Below are positions 24,219 through 32,721 of a stretch of 64,000 nt of DNA, one piece after another. Numbering within the stretch: position 1 is the first letter of the stretch; each line of letters starts with the position of its first letter. The stretch comes from Chryseobacterium taeanense (lineage in GTDB: Bacteria; Bacteroidota; Bacteroidia; Flavobacteriales; Weeksellaceae), in contig NZ_FNDW01000012.1 in the NCBI RefSeq assembly GCF_900099685.1, positions 1-64,000 on the forward strand, given 5' to 3'. Both the position numbers and the translations under genes were made by a program. Below the pieces are notes generated by a model. The model made no database searches, was not told the origin of the DNA, and saw nothing but the letters and a program-made list of their open reading frames with translations.

Positions 24219-25379
24219 ATGAAAAAATTATCAATATTCTCTGCTCTTTTCATCGGAGCCTTTGCATTGGCACAAGGGATTAAATTTGAAGAAACCAACT
24301 TCAATACTATTCTGGCGAAAGCAAAAAAAGAAAACAAACTTGTATTCATCGACGCTTATACCACATGGTGCGGACCTTGTAAACTGATGGCAAAAAATGT
24401 ATTTCCACAAAAAGCTGTAGGAGATTATTACAATGCCAATTTCATCAATGCTAAAATCGACATGGAAAAAGGAGAAGGCATTGATATTGCAAAAAAATAC
24501 AACGTAAAAGCCTTTCCTACTTATCTTTTCGTAGACGGAAATGGTGAACTGGTACACAGAACATTGGGTTATGTTGAAGAGAAAGATTTTATCCAATTCG
24601 CTAAAGATGCCGGAGATCCAAGCAAAAGACTGAGTGCTTTGAAAAAGAAGTTTGAAGATGGCGAAAAAGATCCTGAATTTTTGAAAAACCTTGCAGGCCT
24701 TACCATGTATAGTGATGCTGAATTTTCAGCAAAAGTGATGGAGCGTTATTTCAGCGGAAAGACTGAACTCGACAGAGATGATATCCAGATGCTGCTTACT
24801 GCAACGCAAAGTACGGATAGCCCGCTTTATAAAACTTTCCTGGCCAAAAAAGCTGAAATCACTAAAATTCTACCTGCCGAAAGATATGAAGCATTTGATA
24901 AAAACATTAAACTGAATACCATCGTTAAAAAATCTTACAATGCAGATTCAAAGAAATGGGACGACAACTATTTCATGGCAGAAACTCAGAAATTTTTAAC
25001 AAAAGATGAAGCAGAAAAAATATTAAAAAGAGCAAAAGCAAACAGAGCTTTAAGGGATAAAGATATTGCAACGTACGAAAAGCTGACTATGGATATTTAT
25101 AAAGATACCTCAGCTTTAAGTTCAGAAGAACTCAATTCTATCGCATGGAATTTCTTTGAAAATGTAACCAATAAACCTGCATTAGAAAAAGCATTGGTCT
25201 GGGCACAGGAATCTGTAAAGAAAGATGAAAACTCTGCCAATACAGATACACTGGCAAACCTTTACAATAAATTAGGAGATAAGAAAAATGCTAAACTTTG
25301 GGCTGAAAAAGCAATTGAGCTCGCTAAAAAAACAGGAGAAGATTATTCTGATACTGAAAAATTACTGAAGAGTTTATAA
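24219..25379 (+). CDS. Secreted thioredoxin-fold protein with C-terminal helical repeats
   Basis: The ATG at 24219 gives 386 aa with a Sec signal MKKLSIFSALFIGAFALAQG. A thioredoxin domain (about 20-140) contains TTWCGPCKLMAKNVF with the CGPC active site and the cis-proline region FPTYLFVDGNG. The rest is helical and resembles TPR-like repeats (LEKALVWAQESVKKDENSAN, TLANLYNKLGDKKNAKLWAE). It probably acts as a periplasmic disulfide reductase or cytochrome-biogenesis-like protein; the partner is unknown. Confidence 0.9.
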   Translation: MKKLSIFSALFIGAFALAQGIKFEETNFNTILAKAKKENKLVFIDAYTTWCGPCKLMAKNVFPQKAVGDYYNANFINAKIDMEKGEGIDIAKKYNVKAFPTYLFVDGNGELVHRTLGYVEEKDFIQFAKDAGDPSKRLSALKKKFEDGEKDPEFLKNLAGLTMYSDAEFSAKVMERYFSGKTELDRDDIQMLLTATQSTDSPLYKTFLAKKAEITKILPAERYEAFDKNIKLNTIVKKSYNADSKKWDDNYFMAETQKFLTKDEAEKILKRAKANRALRDKDIATYEKLTMDIYKDTSALSSEELNSIAWNFFENVTNKPALEKALVWAQESVKKDENSANTDTLANLYNKLGDKKNAKLWAEKAIELAKKTGEDYSDTEKLLKSL

Positions 25380-25407
25380 ATTCAGTAATGATGATATGAT
25401 ACGTTAT

Positions 25408-25442
25408 AAAAAGGTTATCTCTTATTGTGAGGTAACCTTTTT
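25408..25442 (+). terminator. Terminator after the thioredoxin-fold gene
   Basis: AAAAAGGTTATCTC pairs with GTGAGGTAACCTTTTT across a short loop, with one wobble pair and a T tail, 29 bp after the stop. Confidence 0.75.
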
Positions 25443-25461
25443 CATTTAAAATAACTATATA

Positions 25462-26121
25462 ATGAAAGAAATAATTGAATATACAAACTCCGACAATTAC
25501 AAATTGTTTGGTAACCTGGAAATGCAAAAAATAAATTATGATGCGATAAATTCTTTTGCAGAGATATACATTCAGACAGAATTAAATGAAATTATTAAAC
25601 ATTGGAAAATTACAGCTAAAAATCCTATCAAAATAGGCTGTTTTGAAACTTACAACTTTTTAAATTACCGGGAAATATCATTAATAGATGAACATCCGCT
25701 TCTTAGTTCTGTTTGTAATAATTCTATCTGCTGTAATCTGGAAGGAAAACCTGAAAATAAGTTTACTTTCATTGGGGAATTATGCTATGAGATGGAAAAA
25801 ATAACAGGCAATTGGATATCCGTAAACGAAGTAATTACAAATTTCAAAACGTTGTTTGAAAGAGAAAATTATCCAAATCCATTTGCGGACTTTATTGAAA
25901 ATAAAAATGATGAAATTTTATTTTTTCCTGAATTTCTCTTTGAAACAATAAAAAATATTTGCAAAAAACATTCGATTCTGATTAAAAAAATTGACGAAAC
26001 AAACAATGCATTTAATTATGAAAATCAAATTTTAATTTTTGGAAATGAAATAGTTGCCGGTAAAAATAATTTATTTTTATATCAACCTCATATTATTGCC
26101 GAAGAATTTGTACTGGAATAG
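25462..26121 (+). CDS. Hypothetical protein, 219 aa
   Basis: A soluble acidic protein with no signal peptide, membrane helix or motif that I recognise. It contains a small Cys cluster (VCNNSICCNLEGK near residues 90-102) and a mixed alpha/beta composition. It is more AT-rich than its neighbours, as seen in the Asn/Lys/Ile-heavy residues, which may indicate transfer. It stands alone between two terminators. Isolated genes of this type in Bacteroidota are sometimes immunity proteins, but nothing here proves it. Confidence 0.75.
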   Translation: MKEIIEYTNSDNYKLFGNLEMQKINYDAINSFAEIYIQTELNEIIKHWKITAKNPIKIGCFETYNFLNYREISLIDEHPLLSSVCNNSICCNLEGKPENKFTFIGELCYEMEKITGNWISVNEVITNFKTLFERENYPNPFADFIENKNDEILFFPEFLFETIKNICKKHSILIKKIDETNNAFNYENQILIFGNEIVAGKNNLFLYQPHIIAEEFVLE

Positions 26122-26130
26122 ATACCATAA

Positions 26131-26168
26131 AAAATCCGCAGCCAATATCAAGTCTGCGGATTTTTTTT
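26131..26168. terminator. Bidirectional terminator
   Basis: ATCCGCAG (26134-26141) pairs with CTGCGGAT (26154-26161), flanked by A-run and T-run, between the convergent ends of the hypothetical gene and fabH. Confidence 0.85.
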
Positions 26169-26192
26169 ATGTATGTATTTATTTTAATATCA

Positions 26193-27215
26193 CTAATATT
26201 CAAACAGCACACTTCCCCACGTAAAGCCGCTTCCGAAAGCAGAAAGCAGTACGAGATCACCTCTTTTGATCTTTCCTTCCTCAATCGCTTCGCTTAAAGC
26301 AATAGGAATAGAAGCTGCTGTAGTGTTTCCGTATTTCTGGATATTATTATGGATTTTCTCATCTGGGAGCCCGAATTTTTGCTGTACAAACTGGGCAATT
26401 CTCAGGTTGGCCTGATGCGGAATAAACATATCCAGATCATCAATAGTTTTCCCGGCTTTATCCAAAGCTTCCTGCATGGTTTCAGGGAATCTTGTTACCG
26501 CATGCTTGAAAACGAAATTTCCGTTCATAATCGGATATACTTCTTTGTTAGTCACATTCTCAGGTTCTTTTCTCATTCTGTCGCTCCATCCGTATTTAGA
26601 CCCTGGGAACTGCGTGCACAATTCATCAGCAAATTTGCCTTCAGAATGCATATTTACCGCTAAAATATCACCTGCATTTTCATCTTCCGTTGCAGAAAGA
26701 ACAATAGCTCCCGCACCGTCACCGAAAATTACGGAAACCCCTCTTCCTTCATCCGAAAAATCAAGTCCGAATGAATGAATTTCAGCGCCCACAACAAGGA
26801 TATTTTTGTAGTTTCCTGCTTTGATGAAAGCGTTGGCAACACTCATCGCATACACAAATCCCGAGCATTGATTTCTCACATCCAATGCACCGATGGTGTC
26901 ACATCCCAACATTTCCTGAAGCAAAACCCCACAGCCCGGAAAATAATAATCCGGTGAAAGCGTTGCAAAAACAATATAGTCAATATCTTTTGAGGTAAGT
27001 TCTGCGTTGGCAATGGCCTTTTCCGAAGCTTTGAAACCAAGATAAGCCGTGGTTTCCTGAGAATCGTTCCGGTTGATCCTGTGTCTTCTTTCCTTTATTC
27101 CCGTTCTTTCCGTAATCCACTCGTCATTAGTCGTCATCAGCTTTGCCAGATCATCATTTGTAACAATGTTATCCGGAACATGGAATCCGATGCCTTTTAT
27201 TATACTTTTAATCAT
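26193..27215 (-). CDS. fabH: Beta-ketoacyl-ACP synthase III
   Basis: A 340-aa FabH using the ATG at 27215; a longer start at 27236 adds seven poorly conserved residues. The catalytic triad is visible: C117 in VRNQCSGF, H267 in IPHQANLRI and N297 in YGNTTAAS. It condenses a starter acyl-CoA with malonyl-ACP to begin fatty acid synthesis; in Bacteroidota branched starters are common. It is not next to plsX or rpmF here, unlike the classical cluster, so it may be an additional FabH paralogue. Confidence 0.94.
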   Translation of the reverse strand: MIKSIIKGIGFHVPDNIVTNDDLAKLMTTNDEWITERTGIKERRHRINRNDSQETTAYLGFKASEKAIANAELTSKDIDYIVFATLSPDYYFPGCGVLLQEMLGCDTIGALDVRNQCSGFVYAMSVANAFIKAGNYKNILVVGAEIHSFGLDFSDEGRGVSVIFGDGAGAIVLSATEDENAGDILAVNMHSEGKFADELCTQFPGSKYGWSDRMRKEPENVTNKEVYPIMNGNFVFKHAVTRFPETMQEALDKAGKTIDDLDMFIPHQANLRIAQFVQQKFGLPDEKIHNNIQKYGNTTAASIPIALSEAIEEGKIKRGDLVLLSAFGSGFTWGSVLFEY

Positions 27216-27287
27216 ATAGTTTTCTAATTTTGACAAATATAAAACTTATTTGATACATAGTTTTTCAAAATATACTATTTTTACTAT

Positions 27288-28187
27288 ATGCCAATTGAGA
27301 CGATTTACAGAGACTCCCAGTGCGAATGGGTAGATGTGGAAGCTCCGTCCGCGGACGACCTCAAATTTTTACATGAAAGATATGAAATCAACAATCTTCT
27401 CCTCGAAGACACTCTGGATCCTAACCATCTTCCAAAATACGAGCAGGACGGAGATGTAAAATTTTTCCTCTTGCGAGAAAGCACAGAACAGGAACGGAAA
27501 AACCTCAATACCATCAGCGATATCAGCACCAAAATCGGAATTTTTCTGGTAGGTAAAACAATTGTTACCGTTCATCGTATGAAGACCAAAAGTCTTATCG
27601 AAACAAAGAAGCAGGTCTCTCAGCTTAAAACTGAAATCACTCCCGATCATATAGCCCTGAAGCTCGCTCTGCTGATTATGAAAAGCTTTGATGATGAATC
27701 GGTAAGCCTGTTTGAAACAATGGATAATATCGAAAACGAAATCTTCCTTAAAAACACCAATCATACCAATGAGATCAAGAGATTATACAGGCTGAAAAGA
27801 AAATCGGGACTGAATTCCAGGGTTCTTACGATTTCCACGGATGCTATAGACAAATTCAAGCTCCTGGATTTACAGGATTCCGAAACTTTTGATTTAAAAG
27901 ACAAACATAAAGATGCAGTGGCAGATTTTGACCATCTAAACATTCAGATTACCAACCTTATTTCCATGTTTCTGGCATTATCGGATCAGAAGGCCAACCA
28001 GGTAATGAAAGTACTGGCAATTTACTCTGTGTATTTTTTACCAATCACTTTTATTGCTGGTGTTTACGGAATGAATTTCGACAATATGCCCGAACTCCAT
28101 CACAAAAACGGATATTTCTTTACGCTCGGATTAATGGCTTTGGTCGTGATCTGTACTTTTATTTATGCCAGAAGAAAACAGTGGTGA
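27288..28187 (+). CDS. CorA-family divalent cation transporter
   Basis: A 299-aa CorA-like protein. The large cytosolic N-terminal domain is followed by two C-terminal membrane helices; the signature YGMNF (GMN) lies between them, after the first helix VYFLPITFIAGV. It forms pentamers in the inner membrane that carry Mg2+ and possibly Co2+ or Ni2+. The loop after GMN (DNMPELHHKNGY) is acidic/His-containing, as in the family. Divergent from fabH with about 70 bp between starts. Confidence 0.92.
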   Translation: MPIETIYRDSQCEWVDVEAPSADDLKFLHERYEINNLLLEDTLDPNHLPKYEQDGDVKFFLLRESTEQERKNLNTISDISTKIGIFLVGKTIVTVHRMKTKSLIETKKQVSQLKTEITPDHIALKLALLIMKSFDDESVSLFETMDNIENEIFLKNTNHTNEIKRLYRLKRKSGLNSRVLTISTDAIDKFKLLDLQDSETFDLKDKHKDAVADFDHLNIQITNLISMFLALSDQKANQVMKVLAIYSVYFLPITFIAGVYGMNFDNMPELHHKNGYFFTLGLMALVVICTFIYARRKQW

Positions 28188-28308
28188 TTTCAAAGTAGGA
28201 TAAAAGATTATTTGAAAATAGCTGCAAAGACTGAAAAAGTTTCGGTTCATATGTTTTAATCAAACAAGAATTGAATATATTCGTTAAATAAACATAACCA
28301 AATCACCC

Positions 28309-29895
28309 ATGAAACCGGAAACCCTCAGGAAAATTCTGGAAGAAGATATCCTTTCCAAAGAATCCAAAGAAATGCTGTCTGCTTTGCACGATCGTATTTC
28401 GGCAAAAGAATTTTCAGATCTTCTGGATGCGGAAGGAAACCAATATGTAGAGTTTGTACAGGAAGGTGGCGGGGTCTGGGGAACCGCATTGGTAGGTTAT
28501 CTTTACGGTCTCGAAATCTTCGGAATCCGTTTTCTGAAAGTAGCAGGAACCAGTGCCGGAGCCATCAATACCATGCTGATTGCTGCCTGCAAAACCAAAG
28601 AAGATGCAAAAAGCGAAATCATTAAAGACATTCTTTTCAACTGGAATTTCGCCGATTTCATGGATGGAAAACCTTACGTGAAAATCACCATTCATTCCAT
28701 ACTGAATAATAAAAATTTCATTAAGATCAATTCATATATTGCCATTGGTATTCTCGCTTTTTTTGGGATTTTAGCGTTTGTATATCCTACAGAAAAAATA
28801 TGGCAAACGAAGATTCTTTTTTCTATTCCTATGCTTCTGGTGATTGTAGGAGTTTTATTTTTATCAAAGCTTTATTCGGATCTTAAAAAAAGAAACTCGG
28901 GGTTGAATCCGGGAAATACTTTTCTAACCGCCATGAAAAATGCTCTGGACAATTTAGGAATCAAAACAGTTGCGGATCTCAATGAAAAATTTGTAAAAAC
29001 CGGAAAAGACCTTAACCTCAGCTACCGCTACGGAAATGAAATGCAGTACTACAATATGGCGCTGGAAAATATTGAAGAAATAAGGGTAAACAACAGTGAG
29101 CATATCGATGAAATCCGTTATAAAATTTTCTATGACAGCACCATAAACAACGAATACTACAAAAAAGATCCTTTTTACCTGTTGAAATCAGAGTACATCA
29201 TTATTACGACGGATATCAACGCCAAAATAAAAGTTGAACTTCCTACAATGGCCAATTTGTACTGGTCGGAAGAAGAGCTGAAACATGCCAGTCCGGCAGA
29301 ATTTGTCCGTGCTTCAATGTCGGTACCTTTCTTTTTTGAGCCGATGCAAAAAGTCATCAATAAAAATGATGATTCCGTAAAATATGCCTGGAAATTCTGG
29401 CTGAATACTCAACCAGAAGACATTAATCCTGCCGCGGTTTTCATTGATGGCGGAAGTATTTCAAACTTCCCGATTGATCTCTTCCATGCTACGGATATTT
29501 TTTATCCTCGGATGCCTTTATTCGGGGTGCAGCTTACCAGTGATTCTGATCTGCTTTCCGAAAAGGGAAAAACTGCCGCACAGATTCTAAAATCTCCCCT
29601 CACCTACTCAGGAAACATTATCAGTACGCTCAAAGGATTTAACGATAAAACCTTTCTTACCAAGCACACTTTTTACCATCTTTTCAGTATTCAGACGGTT
29701 AATTGCGGGAGCAGCAGCTGGCTGAATTTTTTTATGAAAAGTAAAGAAAAAGAAGAACTTTTTAATCGTGGTTTTCAGGCCGCCTTAGATTTTCTCAGTA
29801 ATTTCGACTGGGACAAATACAAATGCGAACGGATGATGCTCTCGATGAAGGAGAAAAAGATTCTGAAAGAGGAGGATACAAAGACGGTGGGGTAA
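28309..29895 (+). CDS. Patatin-like phospholipase with inserted membrane helices
   Basis: A 528-aa patatin-family serine hydrolase. The oxyanion motif GGGVWG is at residues 53-58, the nucleophile Ser82 is in GTSAG, and the catalytic Asp is in FIDGGSISNFP near 385. Two hydrophobic helices (about 140-160 and 165-185: SYIAIGILAFFGILAFVY; ILFSIPMLLVIVGVLFL) are inserted between the nucleophile and the Asp, so the enzyme should be tethered to the inner membrane. Probable lysophospholipase or acyl hydrolase. First of four co-oriented genes to 31541. Confidence 0.9.
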   Translation: MKPETLRKILEEDILSKESKEMLSALHDRISAKEFSDLLDAEGNQYVEFVQEGGGVWGTALVGYLYGLEIFGIRFLKVAGTSAGAINTMLIAACKTKEDAKSEIIKDILFNWNFADFMDGKPYVKITIHSILNNKNFIKINSYIAIGILAFFGILAFVYPTEKIWQTKILFSIPMLLVIVGVLFLSKLYSDLKKRNSGLNPGNTFLTAMKNALDNLGIKTVADLNEKFVKTGKDLNLSYRYGNEMQYYNMALENIEEIRVNNSEHIDEIRYKIFYDSTINNEYYKKDPFYLLKSEYIIITTDINAKIKVELPTMANLYWSEEELKHASPAEFVRASMSVPFFFEPMQKVINKNDDSVKYAWKFWLNTQPEDINPAAVFIDGGSISNFPIDLFHATDIFYPRMPLFGVQLTSDSDLLSEKGKTAAQILKSPLTYSGNIISTLKGFNDKTFLTKHTFYHLFSIQTVNCGSSSWLNFFMKSKEKEELFNRGFQAALDFLSNFDWDKYKCERMMLSMKEKKILKEEDTKTVG

Positions 29896-29916
29896 ACTAT
29901 AATTAAAATCCATGAA

Positions 29917-30648
29917 ATGAAAATTCGATTCTTTATTATCTCAATTTTAATTCTTTCAGCCTATTCATGTATAAAAGGTTTGACAGAGTGGACGGTTGAT
30001 GAGTTATACTTTCAAAAAATTGAAGGAACCTCAAAAGTCTTATATAAATATGATGCCTGGGGAGGACGTGATTCCAATGCAAATGGCTTCATCATTTTAG
30101 ATTCTACTGATAATTTTAAAATTGATTTATCAAAAGAATTACCATTTTATATATTGTCAGAAATTCCAAATAAATCTAATATTAATGGCATAACTCATGA
30201 ATGTTATAACAGCTGTGGTGAAAATTATTATAAAATATCCCCAATTTTCAAGGTGATAAAAACCAAAAATACAGTTAGTAACGAAATCAATATTACTACC
30301 AGAATATTTCAATACCGTGGTTATTCTGAAAGAGAGCATTCCTTGGAAAGATATGTTTTTGAATCATTCAAAGAAACCAAAGACAGTATCTTTTTCGAAA
30401 ATCTTGAAGATGTAGAAAGCGTTAATGGAATTCATCTTGATAAATTACGAATGAGGAAAGGGGAAGTCTATCTACAGGAAAATGACAAAAATCAAATCGT
30501 TAAAATAATAATCAACGACGCAAGTTTAAATCCAAAAAATAAAAATATTGAGCAAATAAGAGCCGTTTTTTTAACTCCAAAATATGAAATTAATGATTCA
30601 CAATTTTCTGAAAGAGGTATATTTAGACAAGTTAAAACATCAAAATAA
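29917..30648 (+). CDS. Hypothetical lipoprotein, 243 aa
   Basis: It begins with a lipoprotein signal MKIRFFIISILILSAYSC (lipobox SAYSC), then an acidic beta-rich region including YKYDAWGGRDSNANGF. No known domain is recognised. It follows the patatin gene by 21 bp and precedes a DUF2199 gene by 8 bp, so it is probably co-transcribed with them. Predicted to sit in the periplasm, anchored to a membrane. Confidence 0.8.
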   Translation: MKIRFFIISILILSAYSCIKGLTEWTVDELYFQKIEGTSKVLYKYDAWGGRDSNANGFIILDSTDNFKIDLSKELPFYILSEIPNKSNINGITHECYNSCGENYYKISPIFKVIKTKNTVSNEINITTRIFQYRGYSEREHSLERYVFESFKETKDSIFFENLEDVESVNGIHLDKLRMRKGEVYLQENDKNQIVKIIINDASLNPKNKNIEQIRAVFLTPKYEINDSQFSERGIFRQVKTSK

Positions 30649-30656
30649 ATAAAAAC

Positions 30657-31157
30657 ATGAAATACATTTGTCAATGCTGTGGAGAAGAAAAGGAAGACTG
30701 GCCTGCTATAGGATATTCAGCACCTTTATTTTATTACAATTTATCTGATGAAGAGCTTGAAAATTCAGAATTATCTCCGGATTTATGTATCATCAGGTAT
30801 TCTGATGAAACCTGTTATTTTTTAAGAGCAGTACTTGTTCAGGAGGTGAATGAAAGTTGCCAGGATCTTGAGTATGGAGTATGGGTTTCCTTAAGCGAGA
30901 AAAGCTATAATGAATATGTTGAAAATTACCATAATGAAGAATTTGAAGCAGGCTATTTTGGCTGGTTGTCGAATGATTTACCCGATTATTCATTTGAAGA
31001 ATCTATCCCAACGGATGTCATTGTAAATAATAAGATAGGAAGACCATTTATTTATCCTCATAAAAGCCACGATCATCCTTTTGTAAAAGATTTTTACCAA
31101 GGAATTTCAAAACAAGAAGCTGAAAGGAGAATTGATCTTGTAATAAACAAATTATAA
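30657..31157 (+). CDS. DUF2199-family protein
   Basis: A 166-aa soluble protein matching DUF2199: an N-terminal Cys pair YICQCCGEEKEDWPAIGYSA, then DLCIIRYSDETCYFLRAVL and GVWVSLSEKSYNEY, and a C-terminal DHPFVKDFYQGIS. The N-terminal CxCC could bind zinc. Function of the family is unknown; members are common near polymorphic toxin immunity genes, which is context rather than proof. Confidence 0.85.
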   Translation: MKYICQCCGEEKEDWPAIGYSAPLFYYNLSDEELENSELSPDLCIIRYSDETCYFLRAVLVQEVNESCQDLEYGVWVSLSEKSYNEYVENYHNEEFEAGYFGWLSNDLPDYSFEESIPTDVIVNNKIGRPFIYPHKSHDHPFVKDFYQGISKQEAERRIDLVINKL

Positions 31158-31166
31158 TTCTAAATC

Positions 31167-31541
31167 ATGCCAGACAAAAAAGATCTTAGGGAGAATCTCT
31201 CCCTTCCCATCTATGAAAACAGCAGCGAAACTGAAACTTTTCAAAATCAGGTGCTGCGACCTGTTTTAAAATTACAAAACGAGATTTATATAATGCTGTT
31301 CAGGGATTATGCGGTATCCAAAATATCAGATTTCAGTTCTTTAAATGCAGAAAAGAAAATCAATTTTATCGATCAAAACTTACAGAAGGATCATGCATTA
31401 AGAAATATATTCATAGGAATGACCGTCGGAATGCTGACCTCTGATGAAATGAAAATATATCTTTCCGACGCTAAAGCTTATAACAAAAGAATTATTTCCA
31501 TGCTTTCAGAAAGAATAAAAAGCCAGGTTGAATTATTGTAA
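31167..31541 (+). CDS. Hypothetical protein, 124 aa
   Basis: A helical cytosolic protein with no recognised family. Notable segments are LRPVLKLQNEIYIMLFRDYA and LRNIFIGMTVGMLTSDEMKI; the C-terminus (IISMLSERIKSQVELL) is amphipathic. It follows DUF2199 by 9 bp and is the last gene of the four-gene patatin cluster. Interspersed palindromic repeats follow immediately. Confidence 0.75.
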   Translation: MPDKKDLRENLSLPIYENSSETETFQNQVLRPVLKLQNEIYIMLFRDYAVSKISDFSSLNAEKKINFIDQNLQKDHALRNIFIGMTVGMLTSDEMKIYLSDAKAYNKRIISMLSERIKSQVELL

Positions 31542-31542
31542 C

Positions 31543-31656
31543 GTCAGCTCGAGTGTTTTTCGCAGCGAAGCGGAGAAAAATGTATCGAGAGCTGATGAAT
31601 GCACGTCACTCATAAACTTCTCGATACGACTTTTTCAAAGTCTACTCGAAGTGACG
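31543..31656. repeat. Pair of imperfect palindromic intergenic repeats
   Basis: Unit 1 (about 31543-31595) runs from GTCAGCTCGAG to TCGAGAGCTGA with the inner sequence CGCAGCGAAGCGG. Unit 2 (about 31604-31656) runs from GTCACTCATAAACTTCTCGA to TACTCGAAGTGAC with inner ACTTTTTCAAAGT. Each folds back on itself with the TCGA motif in both arms. They occupy the whole gap between two convergent genes and resemble multicopy palindromes I recall from flavobacterial genomes. Confidence 0.7.
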
Positions 31657-31676
31657 TTAATGTAGACATTCAACTC

Positions 31677-32228
31677 TTAAGCTTCCAGCCACTTTGGATT
31701 CTGTTTTAATACAATCTCATGCACAGGGCAGTTTTCAGAATGAGAGCCTTTCAGATAACCGATGCTCATCAGAAATTCATTGACGATTTCTCCACCTGTA
31801 AATTTGAAGGTTTTTTTGAATAATTTCATCCATTCCGGTAAAGTTTTCGGATGATGATGTTCCAGCCATTTTTCAAATGAACCAAATTCTTCCTGAAGCG
31901 CAACGATGGTTTTTGCATTTTCGATGGCGGCATTTACCTTTAATTTATTCCTGATAATTCCGGGATCATTCAGCAGTCTTTCGCGATCGGCTTCCGTGTA
32001 GGCGGCTACTTTTTTAATATTAAAATTATCATAGGCTTTTCGGAAACCTTCTTCTTTTTTCAGGATCGTTTCCCAACTGAGCCCGGCCTGATTGATTTCC
32101 ATAATCAATCTTCCGAACAGTTCATTATCATCATGAATCGGGAAACCATAATGGTTATCGTGATAATTTTTATGAAGTACCTTACGATCTTCGGGGGTCA
32201 TTCTTTCTATGGCTGAACAGTAACTCAT
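31677..32228 (-). CDS. tag: DNA-3-methyladenine glycosylase I
   Basis: A 183-aa Tag homologue from the ATG at 32228; an upstream in-frame ATG at 32270 adds 14 unlikely residues. The family's zinc ligands can be placed: Cys4 in SYCSAIERM, a His in KNYHDNHYG, and the C-terminal HSENC. The motif INQAGLSWETILKK and the helix FRKAYDNFNIKKVA are conserved. It excises 3-methyladenine from alkylated DNA. Confidence 0.93.
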   Translation of the reverse strand: MSYCSAIERMTPEDRKVLHKNYHDNHYGFPIHDDNELFGRLIMEINQAGLSWETILKKEEGFRKAYDNFNIKKVAAYTEADRERLLNDPGIIRNKLKVNAAIENAKTIVALQEEFGSFEKWLEHHHPKTLPEWMKLFKKTFKFTGGEIVNEFLMSIGYLKGSHSENCPVHEIVLKQNPKWLEA

Positions 32229-32694
32229 TGATAAAATATTTTCAGTTGTGGTTAAAATTTTCTGGAACAATGTTGCAGACTCCGGTGTGGCCTGCTAATT
32301 TCACATTTATTCTGTAAATGTACAACCTGATAATGACAAATGTATGTCAGGAGACGTTATTCAATCATCCAGACAGGTAAAATAATGGTCTTGATATGTT
32401 TAAGATATATAGCTTTACGTCTTAAATATATTCTTATACGTGTTAGTAATATTTTCCTATGCTTTAAATATATACAGATACATTTTATGTAAATAAAGAT
32501 ATATTTTATATATATCGTTTTACGTTTAAGATCTATAAATATCTTCCTAAGACGTATAATTACCTATCCGGAAGACCGGCAAACTACTGACGAACCATTC
32601 CATTTAGTTAAATTATGTGTATCACTCCTTTAAAACCCAGCTGTATTGTTTTCGTATCACAATTTTCAGGATAGATACTAATACAGATAAAAAA
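32229..32694. other. AT-rich gene-free region upstream of tag
   Basis: No gene is supported in 466 bp. The centre (about 32395-32565) is extremely AT-rich and contains four near-copies of a YTTTAARATATATA-like motif at 32398, 32419, 32461 and 32524, plus ACGTCTTA and its inverse TAAGACGT. This could be an upstream regulatory region of tag or an intrinsically bent DNA segment. Confidence 0.4.
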
Positions 32695-32714
32695 ACCTCC
32701 GTCAAACGGAGGTG
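32694..32714 (-). terminator. Terminator of the efflux operon
   Basis: ACCTCCGT (32695-32702) pairs perfectly with ACGGAGGT (32706-32713). On the minus strand it is followed by a run of T, 8 bp after the transporter stop at 32722. Confidence 0.85.
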
Positions 32715-32721
32715 ATTTATG

